DNA of 64,000 bases. Origin: JAIXWP01 sp965247015 (GTDB lineage: Bacteria; Bacteroidota; Bacteroidia; Flavobacteriales_D; Sanyastnellaceae). Made by a program: the position numbers and the translations under genes. Below the pieces are notes generated by a model. That model made no database searches and was not told where the DNA came from. It saw nothing but the letters and a program-made list of their open reading frames with translations. The stretch is taken from the NCBI GenBank assembly GCA_965247015.1, contig CBDFGG010000006.1:310001-374000 (forward strand), in the 5' to 3' direction. Each line of letters starts with the position of its first letter. Position 1 is the stretch's first letter. This document shows positions 34,868 through 43,806 of the stretch, piece by piece.

Positions 34868-35742
34868 TCAGTTTCGACGACTTCCTAGGTCATTGTCTTT
34901 TCTTGACACGTAATCGGAAAATGCAGTTTTTAGCTCCTCCATGAATACCGCGGTTTCAGTTTTTCGATCACGAGCTTTTGTTAATTTAGAACCAGCTCCT
35001 TTGACCGTGTGATGAAAGAGTTTTTCGAAAGTTTGCAGCAGGTGCTTCTTATTGAACTTGCCGGAGCTGCTTCGAATAGCTTTTGTCTCGTAAAGAGCAG
35101 TGGTCAACTCGAGTAGGTCGGTATCAGATTTATTCCAAACAAGTTGCGGGGCATCCGGATATGGATGAGACTCCGAATTCTGTGCAGATTCATTCGGGAA
35201 TTTAGTAGTGGGGTAACCAATCGAATCTCGGAGAAGTCTGAATCTGTTTTGTAATGCTCTGATTTTTCGGGATAAAAACTCTTCTAATGAAGACACAAGC
35301 ATCTTCTGAATTTCGAAAAAGTGAAGCATTTTTTTTTAAGGACATCTAGTAATTTGATGTCGCTTCGATATTTGAGAAGTCCTTCAACCTGAATACTGTC
35401 AAGTATCAATGCTTGATCCTCAGGAAGGTAAGTGCTCCTGATACCTCGAAGATCGGAATAAAGGAATTCAAGAAAATCGAGCGAATCTATCATGTTATGA
35501 TATTTGGAATAATCCGATTCGACCTGCTCCTTTACCCTACTTGAAATTTGATTAAGATGAACCCAATAGTCGTATGGGTGAATAAATGAATTGATACTAA
35601 AGAGTGTAGAATTTTCGGTTTCAAATAGGTTAAGCCGAGACTTGGATTTTATCTTCATTTCAACCTTCCGTACTGAAATTTCTTTCACCACTTCACTGAA
35701 GACCTGATGCATAAACTTGATAATTTTTTCGGTTGCTTTCAA
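34868..35742 (-). pseudogene. rteC: rteC-like regulator, split by a frameshift in an A9 run
   Basis: Two frames together make a ~290-residue RteC-like protein, normal for the family. The first (35742-35284) encodes the N-terminal domain; the second (from 35329 to 34868) encodes the C-terminal one with LVWNKSDTDLLELTTALYET and RDRKTETAVFMEELK, matching the RteC C-terminal pattern. The switch lies at an A9 run (coding strand, opposite T9 at 35329-35337), where one extra A would join them. RteC activates excision genes in conjugative transposons of Bacteroides. Here it could be a pseudogene, a slippage-controlled gene or an assembly artefact. The palindromic TGCA repeat lies just upstream. Confidence 0.75.
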
Positions 35743-35769
35743 CGAAGGGAGAAAGAAATCGTTTCAATT

Positions 35770-35873
35770 TTTTTCAGTGCAATTGTGCAATAGAATCAGT
35801 AGTGCAAAAGTGCAATCCCCTATATATAGGGATTGCACTATTGCACTAGATACATGATTCGGGGGGAGTGCAC
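35770..35873. repeat. TGCA-rich palindromic repeat, right copy
   Basis: Inverted copy of 1981-2084. Arms AGTGCAAAAGTGCAATCCCC and GGGATTGCACTATTGCACT flank TATATATA; extra half-sites occur on both sides. It occupies the 130-bp gap between rteC and the DUF3703 gene. Position upstream of rteC suggests an autoregulatory operator or element origin. Confidence 0.75.
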
Positions 35874-35875
35874 TA

Positions 35876-36244
35876 TTATTTTTTTGAATCTCGAAGAATC
35901 AACTTCAAGTCAGCTGGAATTTCCATAGGAGAAAGTGGCGGCACATTTGATCCTCCTGTATTTCCGACTGGTATTTCACCGATAAACGATTTTAATCCTC
36001 CTATAAGAAGTCTCGGTATTTGACCTAAAATCTCTTTTCTATCCTTTATTCTGATGGCAAAGACAAACATTTTCCAATGAACAATAGTATGCTCAATAGG
36101 CCATGCCTGTCCAAGTACATGAGCTCTTTCTAAATGATTGAAGGATTCTTTAAAATTTCCGGATGAATACGCCAGATTCGAAAGATTCAATTCTTTATCC
36201 ACCTCAATTTTCAACTTTCTTGGTATCAAAACATGTATTTTCAT
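35876..36244 (-). CDS. DUF3703 protein
   Basis: A 122-residue protein. FNHLERAHVLGQAWPIEHTI, VHWKMFVFAIR and PVGNTGGSNV are the marks of DUF3703, a family usually found beside heavy-metal efflux genes; its activity is unknown. It is divergent from the metal-efflux operon and shares the control region at 36245-36425 with it, supporting joint regulation. Its 3' end touches the palindromic repeat. Confidence 0.88.
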   Translation of the reverse strand: MKIHVLIPRKLKIEVDKELNLSNLAYSSGNFKESFNHLERAHVLGQAWPIEHTIVHWKMFVFAIRIKDRKEILGQIPRLLIGGLKSFIGEIPVGNTGGSNVPPLSPMEIPADLKLILRDSKK

Positions 36245-36412
36245 AGAACAAAACTAACTAAAATATAACAACGTCGCTCGGATGAGAAATCGCGACCATT
36301 TTGGAATTAGAGGTTTTCTGATATTGATCTCGCCAAGAAATTTTCAAAAGCGATTCTTGAATTCCTATTTTCTTTTAAAGTGGTAGAAGCGTATTTCAAA
36401 TCAGATTTATGC

Positions 36413-36420
36413 TATCTTTG
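36413..36420 (+). promoter_or_regulatory. -7 box of the metal-efflux operon
   Basis: TATCTTTG matches TAnnTTTG. A weak -33-like TTTC lies about 19 bp upstream. The predicted transcription start falls at or next to the GTG at 36426, so the first gene may be read from a leaderless transcript. Confidence 0.55.
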
Positions 36421-36425
36421 TACAA

Positions 36426-36734
36426 GTGAGAATAATTGCCTCGATATTAGCAGTCTATGTAATGATCATGTGTTTGATCCCTTGTGAGCATTCTCATGAG
36501 GAGAACTATTCGTCTCATTCTTCCACTGAACATAACTCCGATTCAGGGCATGAAGAGGACGAGCGGTGCTCTCCGTTTTGCGTTTGTGCCTGTGTAAAAG
36601 GAGTTGAACTTACTGAGAAAATTGAAACACAATTTTCTACTTTTATTGAGGTGTCATCAATTCAAATCTTCTCTTTCTCGGAAAATCTGCACAGCAATTT
36701 TGTACCGAGTTTCTGGCAGCCTCCTAAATTATAA
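36426..36734 (+). CDS. DUF6660-like small secreted Cys/His protein
   Basis: A 102-residue protein from a GTG start. A hydrophobic signal (~2-19) ending in IPC is followed by a His/Ser-rich stretch (HSHEENYSSHSSTEHNSDSG) and CSPFCVCACVKG, consistent with a periplasmic metal-binding protein. Proteins with this layout (DUF6660, as I recall) precede metal-efflux genes in Bacteroidota. GTG is chosen because it gives the full signal peptide; the internal ATG would shorten it. It is the first gene of the efflux operon. Confidence 0.75.
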   Translation: MRIIASILAVYVMIMCLIPCEHSHEENYSSHSSTEHNSDSGHEEDERCSPFCVCACVKGVELTEKIETQFSTFIEVSSIQIFSFSENLHSNFVPSFWQPPKL

Positions 36735-36852
36735 TTATCCATATTAACGGAGTTCTCCGTTATCCAAAGTGCTTTTCTGTACTAAGGAACTTCACATAGT
36801 TTAATTCATACGGTGGGAAATATTTTCCTTCTCCGTGTAGCGCTTATTACAT

Positions 36853-39800
36853 ATGTTCAATAAAATTATTTCCTTCTCGATAAGGAATAAATTCATCATT
36901 TCGTTGATGACATTGGGTATTATTGTTTATGGGTTATATTCCTTTACTCAATTACCTATTGATGCTGTGCCTGACATCACAAATAATCAGGTACAAGTTT
37001 TTACTCTAACACCAACATTAGCGACACAGGAGGTCGAACAACTCGTCAGTGCCCCTATCGAACGTTCGGTCGCTTCACTTCCAGATATCGAAGAAATAAG
37101 AAGTATATCTCGATTTGGGTTGAGTGTTGTAACAATTGTTTTTAAGGAAAAAGTAGATATCTATTTTGCAAGACAGCTGGTGCGTGAAAGGCTAGCTGAG
37201 GCTGAACAATTTATTCCTGCTGGAGTAGGAACTCCGGAATTATCTCCAGTCAGCACAGGACTTGGAGAGGTGTATCAATATTTGGTAGAAGCTGATAGCG
37301 CGTACAGAGATAAGTATGACGCCATGAAACTTCGCGAAATCCAAGATTGGATTGTTTCTCGACAGATACTCGGCACACCAGGTGTTGCAGAAGTAAATAG
37401 TTTTGGTGGTTTATCCAAACAATATGAAGTCGCAATAGACCCTGTTTTACTTCAAAGTAAGAATATTTCTATCATAGATGTTTTCAATGCTTTAGAGAGT
37501 AATAATGAGAATACAGGAGGTGGTTACATTGACAAAAAGCCAAATGCATACTTTATTAGAGGTTTAGGATTAATAAAATCCTTGGATGATATAGAGGGCA
37601 TTCTTGTAAAGAACAATGATGGAATTCCTGTATACATGCGGGATATCGCGAAGGTTCAATTTGGAAGTGGAACACGCTACGGTGCAATGACCGCCGACGG
37701 AAACGGTGAAGTAGTAGGTGGAATAGTCATGATGCTTAAAGGATACAATAGTGCACAAGTTGTATCAGATATAAAGGAAAAGCTTCCTGTTATCCAAAAG
37801 TCATTACCTGAGGGTGTTAAGGTAACTGCGTTCTTGGATCGAACTAATTTAGTTAACAGAGCGATGGGTACAGTTAAGAAAAACCTAATCGAAGGCGCTC
37901 TTATTGTAATTTTTGTACTTATTCTTTTTCTAGGCAATTTAAGAGCTGGGCTTATTGTGGCTAGCGTTATTCCGCTCTCGTTGTTGTTCGCAATTATTAT
38001 GATGAATATTTTTAAGGTGAGTGGAAATCTCATGTCACTTGGTGCAATTGACTTCGGTCTTATTGTAGATGGAGCTGTCATCATAGTAGAGGCTACCATG
38101 CATTTTCTAGTCGTTAATTATGTGGGTAAAAAACTTTCAAAAAGGGAAATGGACGAGGCTGTTTATGAAAGCTCTTCGAAAATTAGAAGTGCAGCGGCGT
38201 TTGGAGAAATCATTATCCTAATTGTTTATCTTCCTATTTTGACCTTGGTAGGTATTGAAGGAAAAATGTTCGGTCCAATGGCTCAAACGGTTGGATTTGC
38301 CATCTTTGGAGCCTTGCTTCTCTCTTTGACCTATGTTCCAATGATGAGTTCCTTATTTTTATCACGAAACATCAAAAATAAGCGAACATTCAGTGATCGT
38401 ATGATGGAATTTTTCCAAAGAAAGTATCTTCCAGTAATTCAATGGACACTTACAAAGAAAAAGACCGTTGTAGCGGTTTCATTGGCATTATTTCTTGCGA
38501 GTGTTCTTGTCTTTTCTAAACTCGGGGGTGAATTTATTCCGACCCTCGAAGAAGGTGATTTTGCTTTTCACAGTATTCTTCCTCAAGGATCTTCTATAAA
38601 TGAAAGCATAGAAAATAATGCTCGTGTAGAGAAAATTCTTATGAGCTTTCCAGAGGTTAAACGAGTTGTTGCCAAAAGTGGAGCACCGGATATTCCTACA
38701 GACCCGATGCCTCCCGAAGCAACAGATATGATGATCATTCTGAAAGATAAAGAAGATTGGGTAACAGCTGATACCAAAGAAGAATTGATGGACACTATGA
38801 TGCAGGCTTTGAAGGTTATTCCTGGTGTATTCTACGAGGCAACTCAGCCAATACAAATGCGATTCAATGAATTAATGACCGGAGTTCGACAGGATGTTGC
38901 CGTAAAGATTTTTGGTGAAAATTTGGATAGTCTTCTAAAATTCGGTGAACAAGTAGAGTCGCTAGTACAGGGTGTAGAAGGGGCCAGTGAACCTCAACTA
39001 GAACGTGTAAATGGATTGCCTCAAATAGTAATCAACTACAAAAGAGAAAACCTAGCTCTTTACAACTTGAATATTTCAGAGGTAAATCGCATTGTAAGGG
39101 CGGCCTTCGCGGGTGAAGTTGCTGGGCAAGTTTTTGAGAATGAGAGACGATTTGACCTTGTTGTAAGAATGGATAGGAACCTTCGAACAGATTTTGATAA
39201 TTTAAAAAAATTACTAATCCCATTGCCAAGTGGAAGTCAAATTCCGCTAGAGCAACTAGCACTTATACAGATCGAATTAGGACCTGCACAGATTTCGAGA
39301 GAAGAAGCGAAAAGAAGAATAGTGATTGGATTCAATGTCGTTGGAAGAGACGTTCAAAGTGTAGTTCAGGATTTGCAAAAGAAAATGGATGATCAGTTAA
39401 AGCTTCCACCAGGATATTATATCACCTATGGTGGGCAATTTCAGAACTTAGTTCAAGCCAGTAACAGATTGATGATTACAGTACCGATTGCATTACTTCT
39501 TATCTTTTTGTTGCTCTATCTTACTTTCAATTCTACCAAAGAAGCGTTGCTAATTTATTCTGCAATTCCACTTAGCGCCATCGGAGGTGTCTTTGCCTTG
39601 TGGATGAGGGGAATGCCATTTAGTATTAGCGCAGGTGTAGGATTCATTGCACTCTTTGGTGTGGCAGTCTTAAATGGAATCGTATTGATTAGTACGTTTA
39701 ATGAATTAGAAACAAAAGGCTTGGATCTATATGAAAGAGTAATTGAAGGCACCAAAAGCAGATTGAGACCAGTTCTAATGACCGCACTTGTAGCTTCACT

Positions 39801-41208
39801 TGGCTTTTTACCTATGGCACTTAGCAGTAGTGCTGGAGCAGAGGTACAAAAGCCATTAGCTACCGTGGTGATTGGTGGCTTATTCTCCGCTACTATTTTA
39901 ACTTTAGTGGTTTTGCCATCATTGTATATTTTGTTCAATAATTTCAAAGGAGCAAAAAAGTCATCTCAAATCATTAAAGGCGTGAGTGTATTGATTGCAC
40001 TTTTTCTCCTTCAAGGTGATGTAGTTGCTCAACAATCTAAGGAAATTCCATTGGATAGTGCGATTAACTTGGCGCTTTCTAATAACAATCTTATCAAGTC
40101 TGCGGAGAAACGAATTGATCTTAGTAAACAAATACGGGAGACATCTAGCGACATTGGGAACACGAACGTTTCATTCATGTATGGTCAATACAATAGCTTT
40201 TATAATGATAATAGCTTCGCACTAAGCCAAACAATTCCATTCCCAACGTTTTTTAAAGCAAGAGCTAATTTGTATGATGCTGCAACGACGGAAGCTCAAA
40301 AAAATAAAATTTGGGTCGAAAATGACTTGAGATTTGAATTGAGAAAGGTGTACAACGCTCTTTATTATTCAAAGGAGTTTAGCCGGTTACTACTTTCTCA
40401 AGACAGCATTTACCAGCGGTTTTTGAAATATGCCGAGCTAAGATTCTCCACAGGTGAAATTTCTAATCTTGAACTTATTTCTGCTCAAACAAAAGTTTCA
40501 GAACTTAGAAATGGAATGGCTATCAATCAAACTGAAATTCAAAATCTAGAAGCCAGATTAAACATGCTTTTGAATTCAAATGAATTCTACACCACAGCTA
40601 AATCAGATTTTGATGCCCTAGGTGTGATGATGGTTTTCGACACATTAGCATCAAATGAAAATCCTCAGTTACAGATTTTGCAACAGCAAATTTTGCTTGC
40701 AGAAGCTCAAGTGAAAGTTGAGAAAACAAAAATGTATCCTGAATTTTCCATTGGTTACTTTAATCAATCTCTTTTTGGCACCGTTGATTTTGAAAACAGT
40801 CAGACCATTGCTAATGCGTCAACTCGATTTCAAGGTTTTTCTGTCGGAGTAGCTATTCCTATTTGGGCAAAGCCTCAATCATCCCGAATAAAGGCTGCGC
40901 AAATTCAAGCAGAAATTGCCTCAATGGAAGTGGAGCGTTATTCAAGTGTTTTAAGCTATGAATATCAAGTCCGCTTCAATAATTATGAGCGAAGTCTGGC
41001 CACACTCAAGTATTTTAATGAAAGTGCGCTTAAGAATGCCGAAATACTCATCAAGAATTCCATTTTGGCCTACGAGGCTGGAGAGATCGGATATTTTGAA
41101 CTTATATCAGCCTTGGACAGAGCATTATCCATTAAAACAGAATTTACAAAAGCGAAAAATGAATACAATCAATCAATAATTGACATTTTGTTTCTTATTG
41201 GTAAATAA
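36853..41208 (+). CDS. czcA: Heavy-metal efflux RND pump fused to an outer-membrane channel (CzcA-CzcC)
   Basis: A 1451-residue protein. Residues 1-~1040 are a complete HME-RND pump with twelve membrane segments; the proton-relay signature DFGLIVDGAVIIVE gives D400, D406 and E413, the form associated with Co/Zn/Cd export. Residues ~1045-1451 are a TolC/CzcC-like outer-membrane factor with its own hydrophobic lead (VLIALFLLQGDVVAQQ) and two coiled repeats. The fusion covers pump and exit duct in one gene, a known arrangement in Bacteroidota. The adaptor gene follows 9 bp later. Confidence 0.92.
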   Translation: MFNKIISFSIRNKFIISLMTLGIIVYGLYSFTQLPIDAVPDITNNQVQVFTLTPTLATQEVEQLVSAPIERSVASLPDIEEIRSISRFGLSVVTIVFKEKVDIYFARQLVRERLAEAEQFIPAGVGTPELSPVSTGLGEVYQYLVEADSAYRDKYDAMKLREIQDWIVSRQILGTPGVAEVNSFGGLSKQYEVAIDPVLLQSKNISIIDVFNALESNNENTGGGYIDKKPNAYFIRGLGLIKSLDDIEGILVKNNDGIPVYMRDIAKVQFGSGTRYGAMTADGNGEVVGGIVMMLKGYNSAQVVSDIKEKLPVIQKSLPEGVKVTAFLDRTNLVNRAMGTVKKNLIEGALIVIFVLILFLGNLRAGLIVASVIPLSLLFAIIMMNIFKVSGNLMSLGAIDFGLIVDGAVIIVEATMHFLVVNYVGKKLSKREMDEAVYESSSKIRSAAAFGEIIILIVYLPILTLVGIEGKMFGPMAQTVGFAIFGALLLSLTYVPMMSSLFLSRNIKNKRTFSDRMMEFFQRKYLPVIQWTLTKKKTVVAVSLALFLASVLVFSKLGGEFIPTLEEGDFAFHSILPQGSSINESIENNARVEKILMSFPEVKRVVAKSGAPDIPTDPMPPEATDMMIILKDKEDWVTADTKEELMDTMMQALKVIPGVFYEATQPIQMRFNELMTGVRQDVAVKIFGENLDSLLKFGEQVESLVQGVEGASEPQLERVNGLPQIVINYKRENLALYNLNISEVNRIVRAAFAGEVAGQVFENERRFDLVVRMDRNLRTDFDNLKKLLIPLPSGSQIPLEQLALIQIELGPAQISREEAKRRIVIGFNVVGRDVQSVVQDLQKKMDDQLKLPPGYYITYGGQFQNLVQASNRLMITVPIALLLIFLLLYLTFNSTKEALLIYSAIPLSAIGGVFALWMRGMPFSISAGVGFIALFGVAVLNGIVLISTFNELETKGLDLYERVIEGTKSRLRPVLMTALVASLGFLPMALSSSAGAEVQKPLATVVIGGLFSATILTLVVLPSLYILFNNFKGAKKSSQIIKGVSVLIALFLLQGDVVAQQSKEIPLDSAINLALSNNNLIKSAEKRIDLSKQIRETSSDIGNTNVSFMYGQYNSFYNDNSFALSQTIPFPTFFKARANLYDAATTEAQKNKIWVENDLRFELRKVYNALYYSKEFSRLLLSQDSIYQRFLKYAELRFSTGEISNLELISAQTKVSELRNGMAINQTEIQNLEARLNMLLNSNEFYTTAKSDFDALGVMMVFDTLASNENPQLQILQQQILLAEAQVKVEKTKMYPEFSIGYFNQSLFGTVDFENSQTIANASTRFQGFSVGVAIPIWAKPQSSRIKAAQIQAEIASMEVERYSSVLSYEYQVRFNNYERSLATLKYFNESALKNAEILIKNSILAYEAGEIGYFELISALDRALSIKTEFTKAKNEYNQSIIDILFLIGK

Positions 41209-41217
41209 AATACGAAA

Positions 41218-42492
41218 ATGAAAATCATTCCAATTGCAATAGTCATCGTTTTCCTTTACAGTTGTGGAGGAAGTTCAACATCAAATAAAGATGAACATGA
41301 TCACGGACATGGTGGAGGAGCTGAAGGCTCTAGTGTAGTGCTATCACCAGCTCAAATGACTTCCTTAAGTTTAACTTTGGATAGTATAAAGTCTAAAAGT
41401 ATCGCTGATGTTTTGAAATTGACAGGGATCATAACAGTCCCTCCTCAGTTCAAAGCAGATGTCTCATCTCCAACCGAAGGATTAGTTCAAACAATCAACG
41501 TGAATGAAGGACAGCGAGTTTCGAAAGGGCAAGTTTTGGTTACTGTTTCAAATAGCTCTTTTATACGTCTTCAACAAGATTATTTAGAATCCAAGTCTAA
41601 GCTTGTATTCCTAGAGGCAGAATATGCTCGACAAAATAAATTAGCTCAAGAGAATGTCAATGCCAAAAAAGCTTTTCAAGAGGCTGAGGCTGATTACCGC
41701 TCAGGCCAGGCAAGATTAGCTTCAATTGAAAAACAATTACAACTATTAGGTATCAATACCTCAGGCCTTTCTCAGAACAATATTGAATCTGTAATCGCTA
41801 TTAAAGCTCCTATTTCTGGTGTTGTTTCACATATTTCTGTCAATATCGGGGCAAGCGTTTCTTTTGCTTCGACACTTTTAAAAATTATAGATAATTCTGA
41901 ATCAGTCTTGGAAATCGTTGTATTCGAACAAGATCTAGGAAACATTAAAATTGATCAAATTGCAACGTTTACCCTGACCAGTGCGACCGGTGAGTCATAT
42001 AGGGCGCAAGTGAACAACATTGGTAGCACATTTGAAAACGAATCAAAGGCAATTAAAGTTCGAGCCAAAATTCTGGATTCTTTTGATGGACTAATCGATG
42101 GAATGAATGCTAATGTGTTTTTAGCATTAACGGATAAGGTAGCTCCTTGCGTGCCCTCAGAGGCTGTTGTAAACTATCAAGGCGGGGATTATATATTCAT
42201 CTACTCCGAATCTATGCAACACGATTTGCTTCACTCAGGTCACGAGCATGAGGAGGAGCACAAACATACCGAAGACCATCAACACGAAGATTCTCATGAA
42301 GAAGTTCAAAAAGAACCGGAAGCGGGAAGTTTAGCCTTTCTGAAAATTGCAGTCAAGAAGGGCTCTGTTGCAGGAGGTTATTCTGAGATTACTCCGTTGC
42401 AAGAAATACCAAAAGATGCAAGGGTAGTTACAAAAGGAGCCTTCTACGTTTTAGCTGCAATTACTAACCAAGGAGAAGCACATTCTCATTAA
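41218..42492 (+). CDS. czcB: RND efflux periplasmic adaptor, His-rich (CzcB-like)
   Basis: A 424-residue membrane-fusion lipoprotein: lipobox near residue 16 (LYSCGG), a His/Asp-rich start (DEHDHGHGGG), barrel-sandwich halves around VQTINVNEGQRVSKGQVLV and IKAPISGVVSHISVNIG with a coiled hairpin between them, and a long His-rich insert near residues 340-365. The His clusters point to divalent metals such as Zn, Co or Cd. It joins the pump to the outer membrane channel. Confidence 0.92.
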   Translation: MKIIPIAIVIVFLYSCGGSSTSNKDEHDHGHGGGAEGSSVVLSPAQMTSLSLTLDSIKSKSIADVLKLTGIITVPPQFKADVSSPTEGLVQTINVNEGQRVSKGQVLVTVSNSSFIRLQQDYLESKSKLVFLEAEYARQNKLAQENVNAKKAFQEAEADYRSGQARLASIEKQLQLLGINTSGLSQNNIESVIAIKAPISGVVSHISVNIGASVSFASTLLKIIDNSESVLEIVVFEQDLGNIKIDQIATFTLTSATGESYRAQVNNIGSTFENESKAIKVRAKILDSFDGLIDGMNANVFLALTDKVAPCVPSEAVVNYQGGDYIFIYSESMQHDLLHSGHEHEEEHKHTEDHQHEDSHEEVQKEPEAGSLAFLKIAVKKGSVAGGYSEITPLQEIPKDARVVTKGAFYVLAAITNQGEAHSH

Positions 42493-42507
42493 AATAAATA
42501 AAGTCAA

Positions 42508-42894
42508 ATGAAAAAAATCACCTTTTCAATTTTATTCGTAAGCGCAATAATTTTTGCGTCATGTTCGAGTAATCCACAGAGCAACGAGTCTACAAAAAAC
42601 AAAGAACACGACCATGAAGGACATGTACATGGAACAGAAGAGCATTCTGGGCATGAACATGAGTCTTATTATACATGTGAACACCATCCTGAAGTTCATG
42701 AGCACGATGCAGGAAAATGTTCTAAGTGCAACATGGATTTAGTCCTTAAAGAAGGCGAATCTCATGATCACGAAGGACATAATCATGAAACTTATTACAC
42801 ATGTGCTGACCATCCAGGAGTTCATGAACATGAAATGGGGAAATGCCCAAATTGTCAGAAGGATTTGGTAAAAAAGGAAGGTGAGAGTCATTAA
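42508..42894 (+). CDS. Lipoprotein with two heavy-metal-binding (HMBD) domains
   Basis: A 128-residue protein with lipobox FASC (~19) and two copies of the module YTCEHHPEVHEHDAGKCSKC / YTCADHPGVHEHEMGKCPNC, each ending in MDLV or KDLV. His-rich linkers surround them. This domain binds metals in the periplasm and is usual beside Czc/Cus pumps; it may hand metal to the adaptor. It is 15 bp after the adaptor gene. Confidence 0.88.
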   Translation: MKKITFSILFVSAIIFASCSSNPQSNESTKNKEHDHEGHVHGTEEHSGHEHESYYTCEHHPEVHEHDAGKCSKCNMDLVLKEGESHDHEGHNHETYYTCADHPGVHEHEMGKCPNCQKDLVKKEGESH

Positions 42895-42921
42895 TTAGAA
42901 GTTTTTCGAAACAAATTCCAA

Positions 42922-43776
42922 ATGAAAGCGATATTGTTGACCTGTTTGATTTTAAAATCCACATTTTCTTTCGGATTCAATATAGCGGATACGTGCGGAT
43001 ACTTTCCCGCTCCGCATGCAGAACCGGGAAATGATTTTTGTGAAAATGGTCAATTTTATGATATTGCAGCACTTCCAACATCTGGTGGTGAGCTTTTTTG
43101 GTATTTGGACGAAGATTATACCAATCTTGTTGGAGTTGGTAGTTTCTGTACGCCCTTGAATATTATTGGAACAACAACCTACTATGTTGTTGCGGTTGAT
43201 AATGGTTGTATTAGCGAGCCTTCAACGGTGAATGTGATAGTTTACCCGGCTCCTGATCTTTTTGTAACACCATCGTCACCGGTTTCAATAAATTCAGGGG
43301 ATACAGTAATTCTAACGGCATTTTCAGGAGGTACGGTAACTTGGAATGATAGCATTTATTCCAATAGTGTAATATTTTCCAAACCAGGTACATATACTGT
43401 TAGTGCAACAAATGAGTGGGGCTGTGTTACCCAAGATACCGTAATAGTTAAAATTAAAGAAGAAAATGTTGGAATGGATACACTCACTTTAGCTCAGGAC
43501 TCAATCGGATATTTTATTTATGTCCCAAACTGTTTCACTCCAAATAATGACGGAGTAAATGATTTCTTCATGCCAATTACGCCTGAATTGGACTATTATT
43601 CCATTTACATTTATAATCGATGGGGCAAGCTCGTCTTCCATTCAAACAATCGAAATGAAGCTTGGGAGGGAGGAGAAAATTATTTAGGAACCTCAGAAAC
43701 CTACACATACCAGATTAGCGCAAGGAAAAAAAATCAACTTTTTGAAAGAACAGGTAATATCACATTGGTTCGCTAA
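42922..43776 (+). CDS. T9SS-secreted protein with gliding-motility C-terminal domain
   Basis: A 284-residue protein: signal peptide (~1-16), an Ig-like region (residues ~40-100 and PGTYTVSATNEWGCVTQDTV), then the CHU_C/gliding-motility-type C-terminal domain (IYVPNCFTPNNDGVNDFFMP, IYNRWGKLVF, YTYQI). That domain directs export by the type IX system (type B signal). Its placement between metal-binding and P-type ATPase genes is odd; a cell-surface metal or adhesion role is unproven. Confidence 0.85.
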   Translation: MKAILLTCLILKSTFSFGFNIADTCGYFPAPHAEPGNDFCENGQFYDIAALPTSGGELFWYLDEDYTNLVGVGSFCTPLNIIGTTTYYVVAVDNGCISEPSTVNVIVYPAPDLFVTPSSPVSINSGDTVILTAFSGGTVTWNDSIYSNSVIFSKPGTYTVSATNEWGCVTQDTVIVKIKEENVGMDTLTLAQDSIGYFIYVPNCFTPNNDGVNDFFMPITPELDYYSIYIYNRWGKLVFHSNNRNEAWEGGENYLGTSETYTYQISARKKNQLFERTGNITLVR

Positions 43777-43806
43777 ATGATGGTAATGAATCTAAAATAA
43801 ACGAAC

